From positions 736,675 through 800,674 of the forward strand of contig ML976664.1 in NCBI GenBank assembly GCA_010015655.1: a stretch of DNA of 64,000 nt, given 5' to 3'. The notes under the pieces are model-generated. The model saw only the letters and a program-made list of their open reading frames with translations. It had not been told where the DNA came from and ran no database searches. Positions 1-13,352 of this stretch are shown one piece after another; positions within the stretch are counted from its first letter, which is position 1; every line of letters begins with the position of its first letter. The position numbers were made by a program, and so were the translations under genes. Source of the DNA: Bimuria novae-zelandiae CBS 107.79. Its lineage: Eukaryota > Ascomycota > Dothideomycetes > Pleosporales > Didymosphaeriaceae.

Positions 1-1626
1 TGTGTTCTGCCAAAATGCTAGTGTAGAAGCCTATGTTCATGTTAGGAACAGGTTATGAAAACATTCGGAACGGACTCACTCTTCGCATTCGCAATCTTAT
101 CGAAGCCAGGATTGCCTGTATGGTTGGAAGGTGTCAGACGGATGCTTTGATGGTATTTTTTGATATGATTAGCCAGCCCACCGGTCTCGAGGAACGGCTT
201 CTGAACAGGTTGAGATAACGTTAGTCTACTAGCGGATCCTGAGGAATGTGTACGGAACAGGTTGGGAACGGGTTTTGACTTACTCCACAGAGCTCTCCAC
301 CCATTTCAACCCTGCACCTGGTCTCGCCTAGGTAGAGCTGTTCGCTGTCCTGCGTGTTACGATAATAGGTTCAGAACAAGCTCAGAACAAGCTCAGAACA
401 AGCTCAGAACAAGCTCAGAACAAGCTCAGAACAAGTTGAGAACAGGCTGCCTTGCGTTCAAGGCAGGGCAGCCCTCAGGCAGCCTACCAAGCGCCAGGTA
501 TTGAACATAGGCAGGCTGCGAAGCAATTAGCACAATTATATAGCAAATAGAATTACGTACGCTTGATTTTTGCAGTGATTTGGACATTTGGAGATGTTGT
601 AAAGCCGTTTTGTGCTGGGTGTGGTGGTGTTAAGAAGAGGTTGGGTGGGGAAAGCTTTGGTGTGGTCGGCTTAGCAAAAAAATTAAGCGAGCTTTTAGCG
701 TGGTCGGGTTACCTGCGTCCACTTACGTTACCATTCAAAGGCAAAAATGTTGCGTGGTTATTATTAGTTTCTTTCCAGAGGTCGATGATCTGTGGGCCCG
801 CAAAAACGCAATGTTAGCTTCGTCAACGCGCGTATCCGTTTACCGCACTCGTGCGACGATACCAACACGATTTATATTTTAAACAAGGGTCACACTTTTA
901 GATTATTTGTGATATAGATATAACGGTGCCCATGTGTATACTGGCGGTATTCGTGTTGTTGGATTTTAGATTCCTGTTGTGAATGTGAAGGGGATTTTCA
1001 GCTTTAAAAAGGCACTTAAAAACTTTCGAAAAATCATAGTCGCACAACCACACATAGAGAGACGCTAAAAGCATACGAAACCGAAGAGAAATAATCAAAT
1101 ATTCACATACAATCGTCATATTTTCTATTTCGAGGGACAGCGGGGAGATGTGGCGAGCTTATTCGGACCCTGCGACTGTCTAGGCCGAAGCGCTGTATAC
1201 GGGAGAGCAGCACACATCGTCTTAGACGCATGTACAAACTGCACTGCAGCAACACACTCCTTGAAACACGTACACACTAGAGAGCCGAGAAACCATCAAT
1301 ACCGCGTCGAAGATCTCCCGATCTCTGCATCATCGGCTTCCACTAGAAAGATTGATACGAGCTACGCACTCAATAATGGGACAGATCAACACAGGTGAAA
1401 TCGGACACATTGCACTCTGCTTACTCGTACACCCTATCGACCTGACCGACCAGGACCGACGCCGCGGCGCATTACGCTGACTAGCTAAACCGAATTCCAG
1501 ACCACTCATATACATGCCTCTCCAGCCACAATGCACATCTATATAACAAAGAACGGATAAGCAAAAGGGAAAATCATGCTACAGTCAAAGACGGAGGTTT
1601 CGGTGACCACTGGAATGCTGTATCAT
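1..1626. other. intergenic region with minisatellite
   Basis: I find no gene in this stretch. Open frames here are short, overlap on both strands and match no family I know. The recognisable structure is the 11-bp tandem repeat at 370-446 (separate entry) and scattered related motifs such as gaacaggttgag and gaacaggttggg in the first 270 bases. The right end is the 3' flank of KGD2, which is transcribed leftwards. Confidence 0.5.
370..446. repeat. 11-bp tandem repeat, 7 units
   Basis: Seven consecutive 11-bp units of the form (c/t)tcagaacaag are present. The five central units (381-435) are identical; the first unit differs at one base and the last reads ttgagaacagg. Looser versions of the gaacaggttg core occur upstream at about 48, 204 and 256. 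The unit is not a multiple of three, which argues against coding. Confidence 0.9.
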
Positions 1627-3293
1627 CTAACCCAGAAGCATCTTCCTCGGGTCCTCGATGAACTCCTTGATCTTGACGAGGAAGGTGACGGCCTCCCTTC
1701 CGTCCAGCAGACGATGATCGTAGGTAAGAGCGAGGTACATCATCTGGCATGGCAGGTTAGTAAGTATCTTCAAAGTGTCGCGAGAAAGTGACTTACAGGG
1801 CGGATCTCCATCTTGCCATTGATGGCAACGGGCTTATCCTTGATTGCGTGCAGACCGAGCACGGCGGTCTGAGGCAAGTTGATAATCGGCGTACCCATCA
1901 AGCTGCCAAATACACCACCGTTGCTGATGGTGAAGGTACCTCCAGCCATGTCTTCAATGGTGAGCTTGTTGTCCCTAGCCTTCCTACCGAGTTCCGCAAT
2001 TGACTTCTCGATGCCGACCATGTCCAGCGATTCAGCGTTGCGGACGACCGGAGTCACCAATCCCTTTTCGGTGGCCACAGCGACGGAGATGTCTACGAAG
2101 TCGCGGTAGACAATGGTGTCGCCGCCGTTGGGACCCTCGATGGAGGCGTTCACAGCCGGGACTTCCTTCATGGCGAGGATACAGGCGCGCGCGAAGGCGG
2201 ACATGAAGCCCAGCTTGACGCCTGTCTTTTTAAGGATTTCGTCCTTGTAGAGCTTGCGGAATTCCATAATGGAAGACATGTCAACCTCATTGAAGGTTGT
2301 CAACGAGGCGGCTGTGTTCTGCGACTGCTTCAAGCGCTCCGCGATCCGTAGACGCATGCGGTTCATCTTTACACGGTTCTCGGAGCGGCTGCCTGGCGCG
2401 GGTGACGACTTCGACTCGGGCTCGTTAGGCTTCTGCTCCTTGGGCTTGGACGGCTTCTGTGGCGGGGGCGCAGGCTTTGACTCCTCCTTCTTGGGCTCGG
2501 GCTTCTTCTCCTCCTTTGGCTGCTCCTGCTGACCCTGAGGCTGGGAGGAAGTCTCCTGCTCCTTCGGCGCAGGTTCTTTGGGCTCTTCCTTGGCCTCCTG
2601 CTTTGCACCACTCGAAGGCGCGCCGCCGACCTCGATCTTCACAAGATCTTGTCCCACCTCGACAGTGTCCTCCTCGTTGACGAGAAATTCCTTGATGGTA
2701 CCGGCTTCAGGGGCGTTGACAGACACATCAATCTAGAAAGAAAGGTCAATCCACATTCCTCGTTTATGCGCGGATGCAGCGTACTTTGTCCGTCTCGATG
2801 GTCGCAATCTCTTCGTCCTGCTCGACATAGTCGCCAACCTCTGATGCTGTTTAGAAAACTGTGCTTTCCTCATCTCTGAGCGACTCACGTTTTGACCACT
2901 GCTTCAATGTTCCCTCTGTGATGGACTCAGCCATCTGTGGCACCTTGACGGTGGTTACATCGGCTGTGTTCTTGTTAGACGTGCTCGTGTTCGTCCCAGG
3001 CACACTTGTGTGGATGCGCACCATAACTTCGCGACTGCGAGAAAAGCGCCAGGCGCTGTGATGATTGACCGGGCCGTCTACAGGCGTTGGTAAACGCTCT
3101 ACCAACTCAATGGATGCAATTACCTTGAGACCTGGCTCAGCAGACCGGACGAGGTTGCGCGCGACACGGCGGAATAACTGCGTGTTGCCGGGGACGCGGA
3201 CAAGCGGATAGCTTTCGAGGAAGCGCGAAGCAGCGACTGCGATCGCAAGGGCGATGACGCAGCCAGACGGCGGAGGCACTGCTGGCTAGACAT
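1627..3293 (-). CDS. KGD2: dihydrolipoamide succinyltransferase (2-oxoglutarate dehydrogenase E2)
   Basis: E2 core of the mitochondrial 2-oxoglutarate dehydrogenase complex; it transfers succinyl groups from lipoyl-lysine to CoA in the TCA cycle. Exons on the minus strand are 3293-3124, 3034-2889, 2840-2785, 2732-1797 and 1743-1627, giving 474 aa; all junctions are GT..AG and keep frame, and the last intron has TACTAAC. The N-terminus ([14 protein letters not shown]) is Arg/Ser-rich like a mitochondrial presequence. The lipoyl domain (about 75-150) contains ETDK with lipoyl Lys about 124. A Pro/Glu/Lys-rich hinge (about 145-225) follows. No E1/E3-binding domain is seen, as is normal for this E2. 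The acyltransferase domain ends in YDHRLLDG with catalytic His about 446 and Asp about 450, in the last exon. The gene is divergent from the complex I gene at 3585. Confidence 0.95.
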
Positions 3294-3584
3294 GGTGAAG
3301 CTCGCAAGAGACTGGTGGCGCCCTCTAGCGGGAAAGGGGATGCTTTGGGAGGAGGGAGATGGCGGAAAAAGGCTGTGAGGGAATTGATCGAGTTCGATGC
3401 TGGCCTTGATGCAGAGCCTCTGTCATAGCACACCCGGAAAAGGCGCTAGCCAAGGGCTCTTCCGTGCCCGAGCGAGCTGCTGCAACCTCACGTCCAGCAC
3501 ACCACCAGCCATTGCGACCCACGACGCAGGGCTCGACACGCGCAAACCGCTATACCGACTGCCGCCGAGGCGCCCACCGCCGCT
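3294..3584. promoter_or_regulatory. shared divergent promoter, KGD2 / NDUFB9-like
   Basis: These 291 bases lie between the start codons of two divergent genes for mitochondrial energy metabolism. Both 5' UTRs and promoters must lie here or within the genes. I see no clear TATA box or named factor site. Co-regulation is inferred from the spacing only. Confidence 0.5.
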
Positions 3585-4114
3585 ATGAGCTCTAGAATCA
3601 CCGTCCTGTGCGTGTGCACCCGCCCCCGATGCAGCGCGACATGCAGCAGCGCACGACGAGAGCACCGCTAACAGCCTGCAGGAGGCTCTATCGCCGCTCC
3701 CTCAAGCTTGCCCTCGACTGGGCTGTCCACAGGTACCTTTGGCGGGGCCAGGCCTTGTACATCCGCTCGCTCTTCGAGGCCAACAAGAATGTGCACGAGC
3801 CGCGCCGACAGAGGGTACGCTTTCCGTGAAATCAGCACTGCGAAAGCACCACTCATGCCCCGACAGGACTTGATCAAGGAGACAGAGATGCTCTTGGAGA
3901 AGTGGAAGCACCCGGACCCGTACCGCCCGCCCACGGCGCCTGGAGGTGAGCTACCGGGGACAGATTCCGAACGGCCGCGGACACGGCTAACATGTATGGA
4001 TAGGCTCCAAGTACGAGCGCAACTTGCCTGCACCCATCTTGGACCGTAAGTATTCCGTTCTCCGGCGATGCCTGCAATTAACAATGGGCAGCTCCTCCCA
4101 AGATGACATTGTAG
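3585..4114 (+). CDS. NADH:ubiquinone oxidoreductase B22-like subunit (NDUFB9 family, LYR motif)
   Basis: Accessory subunit of respiratory complex I in the inner mitochondrial membrane, LYR-motif family. Five exons (3585-3607, 3682-3814, 3867-3945, 4004-4045, 4092-4114) give 99 aa. The first exon is only 23 nt; its donor (GTGCGT) and acceptor (CTAAC then CTGCAG) join MSSRITVL to RLYRRSLKLALDW, which places the LYR motif near the N-terminus as expected. Other family marks are WRGQALYIRSLFEANKNV, KWKHPDPYRPPTAPGG and KYERNLPAPIL; the protein ends PPPKMTL. An alternative start at the ATG at 3629 reads through intron 1 and would give a longer, less typical N-terminus. The protein is shorter than the animal subunit (about 180 aa). 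The family is clear; the start is less certain. Confidence 0.88.
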
Positions 4115-4750
4115 GGATCCGAGGGAAGGTGGTTGGCGGCTTGTACGTATATCGCGGGACCATGGGCACAGTAGATTGTCAGACCAGCAATTCAATATGT
4201 AAAATCCTTGCTCCTTCCCCAGCGACGCAATCTGCCCGTTGCGTCATTCCCTAACATCTTTCTACATTGGAGTGCATTAGGTGCGATCCATCAAATTCCC
4301 TGCAGTCACAGATCTGCGTTTCGACGTAGACGAAAGTCGACCATGCACTGATGCATTCACGACTCTGCGTAAATGCCACAAACTCACCGTCCAGAATAGC
4401 AGAGGCAACACTGAAAAGCTGTTCCGTGAGGTGAGCTTCAGCAACGGCCCGGTAAAAGGCGAACGGCGCCACAGCCCCACCATACCGCACCGATGACATC
4501 AACGGAAGCGAGCAAAACGATGCTGCAGCTTACTGATGGAAGACGAAACCGAAAATGCAGGTCACAGGCCAAAAAAACAGATGTGAAGTAATTCCCTTAA
4601 TTCAAGCTCGTGAGCCACCACCCATCAACGTGGGAATAATGTACAGCTCTGGTATTTAAACCCCATAGTGAAAAGCCGTGAACCGAGACCCAACCCGAAC
4701 CCCATTATCATGATGGAAAAACACCGACCGCGCCAAGTAAAAGAAAACGC
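4115..4750. other. intergenic region, convergent 3' ends
   Basis: The stretch separates the 3' ends of the plus-strand complex I gene and the minus-strand H2A gene. Short overlapping open frames on both strands at about 4250-4500 look like chance. I see no gene or RNA here. Confidence 0.5.
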
Positions 4751-5378
<628 letters not shown>

Positions 5379-5814
5379 TGTGGAAGAGGTGGTATGTGGG
5401 TAAAACTGGAAAGTTTAGAAGTGGTGGTGGGTGAGATGCGGCGGGCGTGGGAAGGCGCGGGTGTGTGGTGTCGAGACGATGGATTGAGGGCAGACGTCGG
5501 GGCGGGCGGCGGCTTATAAGGACGGCGCGGGCGTGTTGTGGTGCGCGAGATCAGCCTGCCCGACTAGCGCGAGTCGCGGCCGCTGGATCAGAGCGCACAC
5601 GCCCAGCGAGCGCAGCGACGACGCACGGGCCGCGCAGCCGCCGCTGGATCACAACACGCTGCGCGCTCCCCATAAGAAGCGCGTCCCCCGCCGTCGACGT
5701 CCGTTTCTTCCTTCATCTCGACACTCGCAGCCCAACCCACCGACATCACCACCAACACAGCCTCTTACCCCATCGCCACTTTTCAACAGCTCTCACCCAC
5801 CCAACTTTACCGAA
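5379..5814. promoter_or_regulatory. divergent histone H2A/H2B promoter
   Basis: This 436-bp interval separates the H2A and H2B start codons. It is GC-rich near 5510-5700 and pyrimidine-rich just before the H2B start, typical of a fungal 5' UTR. A TATA-like cttataagga occurs near 5513. I cannot assign factor sites by eye. Confidence 0.6.
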
Positions 5815-6379
<565 letters not shown>

Positions 6380-7307
6380 GCGCGTTTGATGGCTGGATTG
6401 GGTTCTTTTCATGGGTTTCATCTCTTCGTTCAGTGTTTTGAATGAAGTCGGTTATTGGGGTCGGTGTTCATGGGTCATTTTAATGCGATCACGGGACGGT
6501 TTGTTTGTCACTCAGGCCGTAGATCTTATGGTCTGACTACGGGGTCCGATACCAAGGAGGGTGTATAGTATACCTCGGAACGAATCAATTCTTCCACTTC
6601 ACTACTCGTTCGTTTTCCATCGTGTTCTCATCTGATTATGTTTTTCGTTTCTGGTCTCGAATTTGTTTCTTGCCTTTTCTAAACATGCAGGTCTGTTCGA
6701 TCATCCATTCGTCTACCACCAGCGCGCGGCAAGGGTTACATCGAGCGGTGTTCATCCGAGGTTGCGTCTTGTCAACGTCTCGCGCAGGCACGTCGGCTCT
6801 ACGCGCTGCGCAAGTCGATGCCTCAAAGAAATTGACAACAATACGTCTGCGCGAACCGCCTCGCCGTGGAAGTGTCAGCCTTGGTCAGAATCGCCCAAAC
6901 ATCACTTGTCGAAAGAGCATGTTCAACAAACGGCCATCCCAGGACGTGATTTTGGCACTCTAATTTTGAACCGCGACGCGCTACTCGCGAGACACTTTGG
7001 CGTGCTCTTACATCCTGGGTCATCACGAGTCAGCTTTCAGAACTGCGGGGCTACGAGCCGTGGCGAATTCGGATTCTTCGACTTGATCAACTAGTTCACA
7101 CGGTCTACCAGTGCGACAAATCGGCGCGGAGCTTACGGATGTATCTACCTAAACTCCAGACCTCCATGCAATCCCGACAGTACCAATCGTGCCCAACCAA
7201 CGCCGTGGAAAACAACTCGAAGCACACGCGCTTCGTAGCTAGGACTCAGACATGACACGTCTTAACATTATACTAACGCTCCAACCGCGTCTCTCCTTCA
7301 GTTGCCT
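6380..7307. other. intergenic region between H2B and ATG4 3' ends
   Basis: The stretch holds the 3' UTRs of H2B and of the leftward ATG4. Two overlapping plus-strand open frames (about 6622-7094) have no recognisable motif and compete in different frames, so I treat them as chance. No RNA gene was seen. Confidence 0.45.
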
Positions 7308-8714
7308 CTACGCGATGCCGTCCTCATCGAAGCTTTCCACCTCGTCTACTGCTCCCGCCCGCTCTTGTCCCCGCGGTGGCGGCTCGGCCTCGCTGGTGTG
7401 TACGATAGCCTTTCCCTGCACACTCATAACACCTTTCTTCCACTCCTCGTATTCCACCTCAGATCGAATGAGGAATGCAATGAGCATCGAGGGATCCATC
7501 TCCCGAATCTCGATGCGACGGAGACGACGCGTGTGGCAGTTGGCGATCTCTTCGGCGGTGTACTGGGAAGGGTCTTCATGGTACGGTAGAAGCGGGCGCG
7601 TGACATGTGGATCGAGGTAGAAAAAGTCGTTGCCCTGGTTGCCTACAAAGTAGTGTGACGCAGAGGGGCGACCACTGTGAGCAAGTCAGCATAATGGACG
7701 TGTCAAAGAATAGACATGACTCACCCAGCAATCCCAACAGACTGCTTCATCTGCAACGAGGCCTTGAGCGCTTCCCAGTAGCGGGGCGTGATTTTCTCGA
7801 TGCCCAGCCGAGTGCCTACTAGGATGAGGGTAGGCTGCCACTTGCCGTCATCTTCGACAGCAACCTCTTTCAGCTTATCTTCGTATATATCGGCACCATC
7901 GCCGGTGTTGTAAACCTTCAAGCCCGCCTCCGGGTACTTCTTGACCAGGTCTTGTATGCAACGCGCTGTTGCTGAAGGTCCGAACCACTCGCCGGGGAAT
8001 TTGCCGCATTCTGCAGCTCCGTGTTCGACGAAGCGGTGGATCGAGAAGGGCGCCTGTGGATCATCGGCGAACAGAGACAGGATCGGGCGCTCGTCTTGCT
8101 TGGTATCTTGGTTTTGATACCGCCAGTCTATGATCATGTTAGTGTTTGATCTGGCAGCCGTATGCGCATTTCCTACCTCGTCCTAGCCGCAGCTCGAGCA
8201 GAGCATTCGCGAGTATGCACTGGCCAGACCGGATCATACATCCGAAACCTGAGTCTGATGTGAAGGCACTCGCCGTCAGGTTCTGCATGCGTACCCGGAA
8301 GCTCATGGCGGCTGCTGCCTTGCGATCCTGGCTCTTTTGTATGGGCGCAAAGCCCGATCGGTAGGTCATCCACACCCGCGACTCGAAGTCGTCCAGGAAA
8401 GCCTGGGGCCAGCCGCCATACTGATCGGGGTCTTCGCCGCCGTTCGGTGCTTCCTTGCCTGCTGACTCGTCCGCACTCGTCCGTATCCAGCTGTCTTCGT
8501 CGGACAGACCAGGGCGCTCGGTCTGGGGTCCAGCAGCTGGTGCAGGAGCCGGTGCGGGAGGTGTCTCGGTGTCGATGGATGCTGGCTTCGGCGATGGAGT
8601 TTTGGAATCGTACCGCCGGCCGAGACACCATATGTCGTTGTTGCTGGTGTTTGTCGGTAGAGGATCGAATACGGTGCGCAGTATCGTCCGGCCAACGCGC
8701 TCAAGGTCGTTCAT
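7308..8714 (-). CDS. ATG4: autophagy cysteine protease ATG4
   Basis: Cysteine protease (peptidase C54) that trims the C-terminus of ATG8 and later removes lipidated ATG8 from membranes. Exons 8714-8177, 8127-7725 and 7674-7308 give 435 aa; the first intron has a CACTAAC branch point. The catalytic Cys lies in [13 protein letters not shown] (about C149), and the catalytic Asp and His are in YLDPHVTRP (about D335, H337). [20 protein letters not shown] is the usual C54 signature. A Pro/Ala-rich low-complexity stretch (about residues 40-100) precedes the protease domain and is probably disordered. The C-terminus is acidic. The gene is divergent from the SQS1-like gene. Confidence 0.95.
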
Positions 8715-9241
8715 CGCGGGAGTCCGGAAAGCTACGTCAGGATCGAGGTTTAGGTGGCGTGGGTGTGAGTGCGTGTGCTGCTATACTCGATTGTCAGCGG
8801 TGTACCATGGTGCTATATCGAGGGCGAGGCAGAGCACGGAGGTACGAGGGGACGTGCAGGCGAAGTTGAGGTGTGTGAATGTTGCACGCGGCGAGCTACC
8901 GCTGGGGTATCAGCTGCCTGGATGCGCGGGGGCGGGGGGCGCCGTTCGTTGAGCCAAACTGGGGGTGCTCTGCTGGCAGCTACCAGAGCCGCGCATCGCA
9001 TTCACATTGCGCGTTTGTAAAAAGCCGTGTGTTACCCCATGACGCCTCGCAAAGCCTACTGCCGAACCACTGCCTGCCTCGCTCCTGGTTGAAGCGCATA
9101 AGGTGAGGTAGCTCGCGCTCGTCGAGACGCTATCGATAGGATCCCGCCGCCTGCATCGCCTGCGTCACTTCATTTCCTTCCGTTTGGCATCGCCATTTTT
9201 GCATCCATCTTCACTTCCACGTCGCCCAGCCGACCGCTACC
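8715..9241. promoter_or_regulatory. divergent intergenic region ATG4 / SQS1-like
   Basis: These 527 bases lie between two divergent start codons. GC-rich short frames here overlap on both strands and have no family signature. The interval presumably holds both promoters; no specific site could be named. Confidence 0.45.
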
Positions 9242-11723
9242 ATGGCGAGAAAGAATGGAAAAGGCAAGGGCACGCCGAGAGTGACTCCGCGCCGCCCATT
9301 GCCACGGGAACTTCCATCGCACTTTCGCAGCCCGCGGTCGCAGGTCCAGGAAGGTACAGCTACACCGCACCTTCCTTCCGTTTGCCTCTGTTGACCTTTC
9401 GTTTCTAGCCGTTTCGGAGGTCGCACAGCAATTTTCCCTGCGTGACGAAGCCCGGTACATGAGCAACCACCGCTCTTCTGCCTTCGACTCTTCCAAGAGA
9501 CTCCGCCATATGCCCGTTGCCTTCGTGAGTGCAGGCTGCTTGGAGGGCACCGTTAATAAGAAGGAAGAAGAAAAAGGTTCACAGCCCGAGCCAGTCGCTC
9601 CTTCCTCTCGGTCCCCGCCCCCCTCTCGAAGTCCTGTCGCCACCGAAGCCTTCGCTCAGATGACAATCCGCAGTCCCTCGCCAGCCCCTTCTGCCAGCTC
9701 GGCCTCAAGTGCGTCAAGTGAGGAGCTTATTGTCTTCAGGGGACGCGGACACACGCCGCTTACTCATGCCACACCTCCATCTCATCCCATAAAGGCCGAC
9801 ACTACTCCTTCAGTGGCGCCTCTCACTACTGAGTCGCAACCAGCATCAGCTGCTACGAAGGCCGCTCCACCAACTGATAATTCTCAACTGATTCGTGGCT
9901 CTTCGGAAGCATACACCCCCACAGTCAACACTGAAGCGGCCACCTCGACTAGTGGAGAGGTCCCAAACATTCAACCCGAAGCTGCTGCTGCTCAAGCTAA
10001 CATGTCCACGGGCCACGCTCCATCTCATGCCGAGTCTGACGTTGACTCGGACACCAACAGTGTCGTGGACTCTCTCTTTCAGAAGCGACGCGGTGGAAAG
10101 GCTCGCTGGGCTAGTAAAGAGACACCATGGGCGTCCAGGAGCAAGCCTGGCATTGGATGGCTACCTGTAAAGGACCGTCCGAACATGGACGACTTCGTGA
10201 ACGGCGAGGTCAATCCACGAGACGCGGCTATGGATGACTACATGCAGAATGCCGAAGAGAATGGCTTGACCGACGAAGTCCTTGCCGCCTCTGGCTTTGC
10301 GTCTCGTCGCGAGCTGGATCTGGATGCCGGAGATCACAATGACTGGGAGTCCGATCAAGAGCCCGAGATACCCCCCAAGCTGGAACAGGACGATGGATGG
10401 ACATCGGACCAAGCCCGGGATTTGGATGGTCTAAGCACTTCGGACGACGTTGAGGGCATCGTTGCTCGTGTCACCGGTCAACGCACGCGAGCCAGTGGTC
10501 TCCAGTATCAGGTCGTGTACGAAGGTTGCACGCGGGACGACGCTCGGTGGATTCCGGCTACTTATCTGACTACGCCTATAGACAAGAACCTCATTGAGGC
10601 GTACGAGGCCAAGAAGCGTGCTCGGGAGCAGCAGCAGCAGCAGGAAGATTCAAGCACTTCCGATAGCGATTCGGAGTTTGACATCGATGGAGAATCAAGC
10701 GAAGAAGAGGTGGAAGTAGACGATGAACAGCTAGCACGTGCCTGGCAGAAGCAAGAAGACATGGGTATTGACGATGACGACCTAGTCTTGTTTGCCGGGG
10801 ATGCACACTTCAGCAGTTCCTACAGCGCTTCCAATGCTCCTCGCGCAGCATTCGATCGCCCGAACAACAAAAGGCAACAGCGTGCTGGCGGCGGCAAACG
10901 TGCCGACCGAGCATTCCCTTCGGCATCTGCAGCGGCCGATATCTTCGAAATGGATCCTTACGCCGGTTTTGACATCATGGATATGGAACGTCCGTCTTTG
11001 CGACCGAAGAAGAAGGGCCGGAAGGGGCAGATGCCGCCGGAACTTGCTGGTGATGACTCGGATCTGAATGAGCAGATGCAGGCGACTTGGGCTACCGACC
11101 GAGCAAAGAAGCGTCTTAAGAAGGCCGAGCGAGAGGAGCTACGTAGGCAAGGCTTGCTGGGTAGAAAGGGTAAAGGCCCTGATCTCAGCGTCAAGTACAA
11201 GGATGGCTTCATTATGGACGACGTCATCGAGGAGATTCGGGATTTCTGGGCTACGGATGATGCGCCAACCCTATCTTTACCGGCTATGGAAGCCCCTCGA
11301 CGCGCGGTGATACATCAGTTCGTGAGTGAGTTTGGCATCAGTTCAAAGTCACAGGGTGATGGGGCCAAACGTCACACGATTCTCTCGAAGACCATTAGGA
11401 CATTGGCGTTTGATGACGATCTGTTCGACAGCATCATGGCGTTGAAAAAGTATAATCGACGTCTTTACAGGACAGGAAACCTCCCTCTGCATCCGAAGAA
11501 GGAGAAGGTTCCCAAGGGCTCCAAGAACCGTCCCACAGTATCCTATAAAGACGGTGAAGTTGTCGGTGCAAAGGCGCCGGAGCTAGGTGTCGAGAATAAG
11601 GGCCGCGCTATGCTTGAGAAGATGGGCTGGAGTAAGGGCATGGCTCTTGGTGCAGTCGACAACAAGGGCATCTTGCAGCCCATCACCCATACTGTGAAGA
11701 TCACGAAGGCTGGGTTGCGGTAG
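9242..11723 (+). CDS. SQS1: R3H and G-patch protein, SQS1/Pfa1-like (Prp43 cofactor)
   Basis: Predicted nuclear RNA-binding cofactor that stimulates the DEAH helicase Prp43 in splicing and ribosome biogenesis. Two exons (9242-9353 and 9409-11723) give 808 aa. The first exon encodes a basic N-terminus (MARKNGKGKGTPRVTPRR) and is joined in frame to FSLRDEARYMSNHR, a conserved block of the family. The middle is Ser/Thr/Pro-rich, then strongly acidic with a short Gln run (about residue 445). An R3H domain lies at about 662-703 (APRRAVIHQFVSEFG) and a C-terminal G-patch at about 764-808 (NKGRAMLEKMGWSKGMALG). Function is from domain architecture; the ortholog name is likely, not proven. Confidence 0.87.
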
Positions 11724-13352
11724 AGCGGCGACCCTGGATACGACAACGCCTTGAGCGCTCCATCTTCGACCGAAGCACCTGGAACGAGGAGGCGTAGAGG
11801 GAGGCGGAGGCGTAATCGACAACAACGTCGTGCTCTTGGTTTTCAGACAGTCCCATAACATTTGCCCTCTCTTTTCTACGCCGCTGCAGCTCTGCGGCAC
11901 GTGGTCAAAAGTTTTCGTTACTCTTGGTCATTATATCACCTGTTCTAGGATGGCATCGGCAGGACTTTCGACATCACGCTGTACGGTAAGCCTGTAGGTC
12001 CTGGGGGGTTTGTTTTCACGAACAAGGCGGGTAGGCTTTGGCACACTCGATGGTGTTGCGGGTTTTTTGCTATGCTCGAGCTTCATCTCCTATTCCTGTT
12101 TCTTCTTGTATCGTACTCCTCTTTCTCTCTTCGCTTCGTTAGACGCTTCCCCTTCTATACACGAAAGGCGCTTGGCATTTTGGACGGTTCATGGTGGAGT
12201 TGTCTGGATCGTTGGCATTCCTGGGTGAGCGACACCTGAACAGTACGGCATAGCATGGATGGCACATGTCTACAGAGGCTTATTTGAGTGATACCAATGA
12301 CCTCATGGTTGGTATCAAGCTTCCATTACAGTTGTAAAATCTTTGGTAACGATGTATATTCGCATGTGCGCGTCGATGTTCAGTGCGCGGCGGGGGCGAG
12401 CCATGTGCTCTAAAGAGTACACTCGTCCATGCTTTATATATTATCTGCGCGTCTGAAATATGAGGCATTACTATGGATTACCAGATTGACCTTCGGGACT
12501 TGGAGGTTGGACGCGTGTCCTGGTTCGCTGCTGGCACAGTGGCGGTGTGATTCCCTACAGTGTTCTCGACGTGCGGTGCAAATGTTGGTGTTATATACTA
12601 CCAACTACCTGGATATAGCACTAGCTCGATCTTGTATCAAGCGCGTGGTGATATGCACAGGGGATACATTGTGTTAAATTCTCAAATTTTCGAAATATGG
12701 TTGTACGTGATTTTGTCCCAAAACCGTTACACTCCGAACATCTCAAAAAATCAGCACGACACCCAACTACGTCTAAATAGTACAAAAACGAAACATGCAT
12801 AAAATGAAGCGTAGAAGAATATTATGCCCTAACTATCAAGGTAATGCGGGAAGGTTGGGGTGTCGAATGTTTACGGGCGACGAGGAGATATGCGACGAAT
12901 ACGCGGATAAGATGCGTGGCGGACAAGGGCTAACCTGCAGAACACGACCAGAAAGCGAAATAAGGTAGAACGATATGAAGATGAGCTCATAAGTGCTATG
13001 ACTTGCTTCTGTCCCTGGGTTTGACCCCCGCCGAGCACGACAACACACACGAGATAGTTACCCCTCACTTACCGTCCGTCAAGAGCAGGAGCAAGCAGCT
13101 TACCTGCAATGATTCCCTGTATCTTTGTCACGCCTGAGTCGACATACGCATAGTTTGGTAGGATCTGCCTCGAGGATGGGTGCGGTGCCCGATGATGACT
13201 GCCTGCAACGCTTTATTGTGTTATTATCAATAACTCCGTCCCATTGCGCATACGGCTCAAAAGAAGTATCTCGCACCCGAAGCCATGTATGTATTGCTCA
13301 TGTCAATTATCACTACATACACGCACCGCGTCCCCACAGACAAGGCACGTCT
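11724..13352. other. long intergenic region
   Basis: No gene is recognised in these 1.6 kb. The base composition becomes more AT-rich between 12,250 and 13,000. Several short frames on both strands lack motifs. The stretch separates the convergent 3' ends of the SQS1-like and AAA ATPase genes. Confidence 0.45.

Noticed and set aside
3608..3829. Start of the complex I gene at GTG 3608 or ATG 3629
   Set aside because: A 23-nt first exon from ATG 3585 with consensus donor, CTAAC branch point and acceptor gives the family N-terminus with the LYR motif in place.
6622..7094. Overlapping plus-strand open frames of 113 and 143 codons
   Set aside because: They compete in two frames, have no motif, and lie in the 3' flank of H2B and ATG4; such frames are expected by chance here.
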